Assembly: GCF_009498215.1 (NCBI RefSeq)
Contig: NZ_CP043499.1
Span: forward strand, 186,001-250,000
Length of the DNA stretch: 64,000 nucleotides
Origin: Rhizobium grahamii
GTDB taxonomy: Bacteria > Pseudomonadota > Alphaproteobacteria > Rhizobiales > Rhizobiaceae
Direction of reading: 5' to 3'
Every line of letters starts with the position of its first letter. Positions within the stretch are counted from its first letter, which is position 1. Shown in pieces: positions 63,779 through 64,000 of this stretch. The position numbers and the translations under genes are program-made. Under the pieces are notes generated by a model. That model was not told where the DNA came from and made no database searches. It was given only the letters and a program-made list of their open reading frames with translations.

Positions 63779-64000
63779 TCAGCCGCAGAGTCCGGTCGAA
63801 GCTCCCGACGGGGCGAACCCAAGCCAGGTCAGTTCTGTCACCTTCTCGCCGGTCACGGAGAAGAGGTGACCAAGATCGATGAGGCGCCAGATGGCGACCC
63901 GGCGCCTAAGTAAAGACGGGCAGTCCCTAAGCAATGTTCCAAGTCGGAACCAACCTTCCTTTCCGACCAACAGTGCGAGCAACTCGTCGACGTCATCCTG
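63779..64000 (-). CDS. C-terminal end of an unidentified protein, running off the right edge
   Basis: The minus-strand frame is open from the window edge to a TGA at 63781-63779, giving about 73 residues that end GFAPSGASTGLCG. The segment VGKEGWFRLGTLLRDCPSLL then AIWRLIDLGHLFS looks like a winged-helix module. Its position, just upstream of the transposase and on the same strand, is where TnsA lies in Tn7-like elements, and TnsA has a C-terminal helical DNA-binding domain; but no nuclease residues are in view, so TnsA is only a possibility. Confidence 0.5.
   Translation of the reverse strand, partial: QDDVDELLALLVGKEGWFRLGTLLRDCPSLLRRRVAIWRLIDLGHLFSVTGEKVTELTWLGFAPSGASTGLCG

Larger units (their letters stand above)
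58380..63781 (-). mobile_element. Tn7/Tn5053-type transposition module (TnsB, TnsC/TniB, TniQ)
   Basis: Three tightly packed minus-strand genes encode a DDE transposase, an AAA+ ATPase and a TniQ-domain targeting protein, the core set of Tn7-like and Tn5053-like elements. TnsB-TniB are joined by an ATGA overlap and TniB-TniQ are three bases apart. No transposon ends, target duplication or clear TnsA gene is visible; one end may lie beyond the right edge and the cargo, if any, to the left. The limits given are only those of the recognised genes and the duplicated 5' fragment. Confidence 0.8.

Noticed and set aside
63779..64000. Calling the right-edge fragment TnsA
   Set aside because: Only a C-terminal winged-helix-like segment is visible; the nuclease core that defines TnsA is outside the window.

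Overview
The window reads as chromosome or chromid sequence of a Rhizobiaceae bacterium (Rhizobium/Agrobacterium/Sinorhizobium type). This rests on high GC, three CUT1 sugar ABC systems, a DUF1217 flagellar-cluster gene, an Lrp-controlled bifunctional PutA, a riboswitch-led thiMED operon and a B12-dependent methylmalonyl-CoA mutase. No species can be named from sequence reading alone. No tRNA, rRNA or CRISPR array was recognised.

Layout. 0-3.5 kb: a partial DUF1217 gene, an ArsR and a TetR regulator and an EF-hand protein; the same 24-bp palindrome precedes the DUF1217 gene and the EF-hand gene. 3.7-7.5 kb: an amidase / TIM-barrel isomerase / HpcH aldolase operon and a spermidine-synthase-fold methyltransferase. 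7.9-14.3 kb: a ThuA-like / Gfo-Idh-MocA / ROK unit divergent from an ABC importer that has no ATPase gene. 14.3-17.5 kb: thiM-thiE-thiD plus an SDR, all joined by ATGA overlaps behind a TPP riboswitch. 17.5-24.2 kb: an Lrp regulator, putA, a TehA/SLAC1 channel and an MFS exporter. 24.3-38.9 kb: two divergent operons around a short shared promoter (RidA, RpiR, SDR, GH20 hexosaminidase, M81 peptidase one way; SnoaL-like, M81 peptidase, D-Ser/D-Thr PLP enzyme the other), followed by a complete ABC importer with a Gfo dehydrogenase. 39-46.9 kb: methylmalonyl-CoA mutase, a lipoprotein, a FAH-family enzyme, an IlvD/Edd sugar-acid dehydratase, LysR and AraC regulators. 46.9-53.2 kb: a third ABC importer ending in a Gfo/AKR fusion enzyme. 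53.3-57.9 kb: small secreted and hypothetical proteins, an aldehyde dehydrogenase, an AraC regulator and a frameshifted secreted protein. 58.4-64 kb: a TnsB/TnsC/TniQ transposition module on the minus strand, with a diverged duplicate of the 5' end of its transposase gene.

The main biology is scavenging: each sugar importer sits beside its own regulator and sugar oxidoreductases or hydrolases. The 24-39 kb block looks like one pathway for an amino-sugar/D-amino-acid compound, because RidA would detoxify the enamine made by a D-serine-dehydratase-type enzyme, and the RpiR regulator has a candidate operator shared by the catabolic and the transport operons.

A caution for any user: four genes (ThuA-like, IlvD/Edd, AraC, a secreted protein) are each broken by one missing base in or beside a G/C run, and the transposase start may be a fifth case. 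This pattern looks more like homopolymer undercalling in the assembly than independent gene decay.
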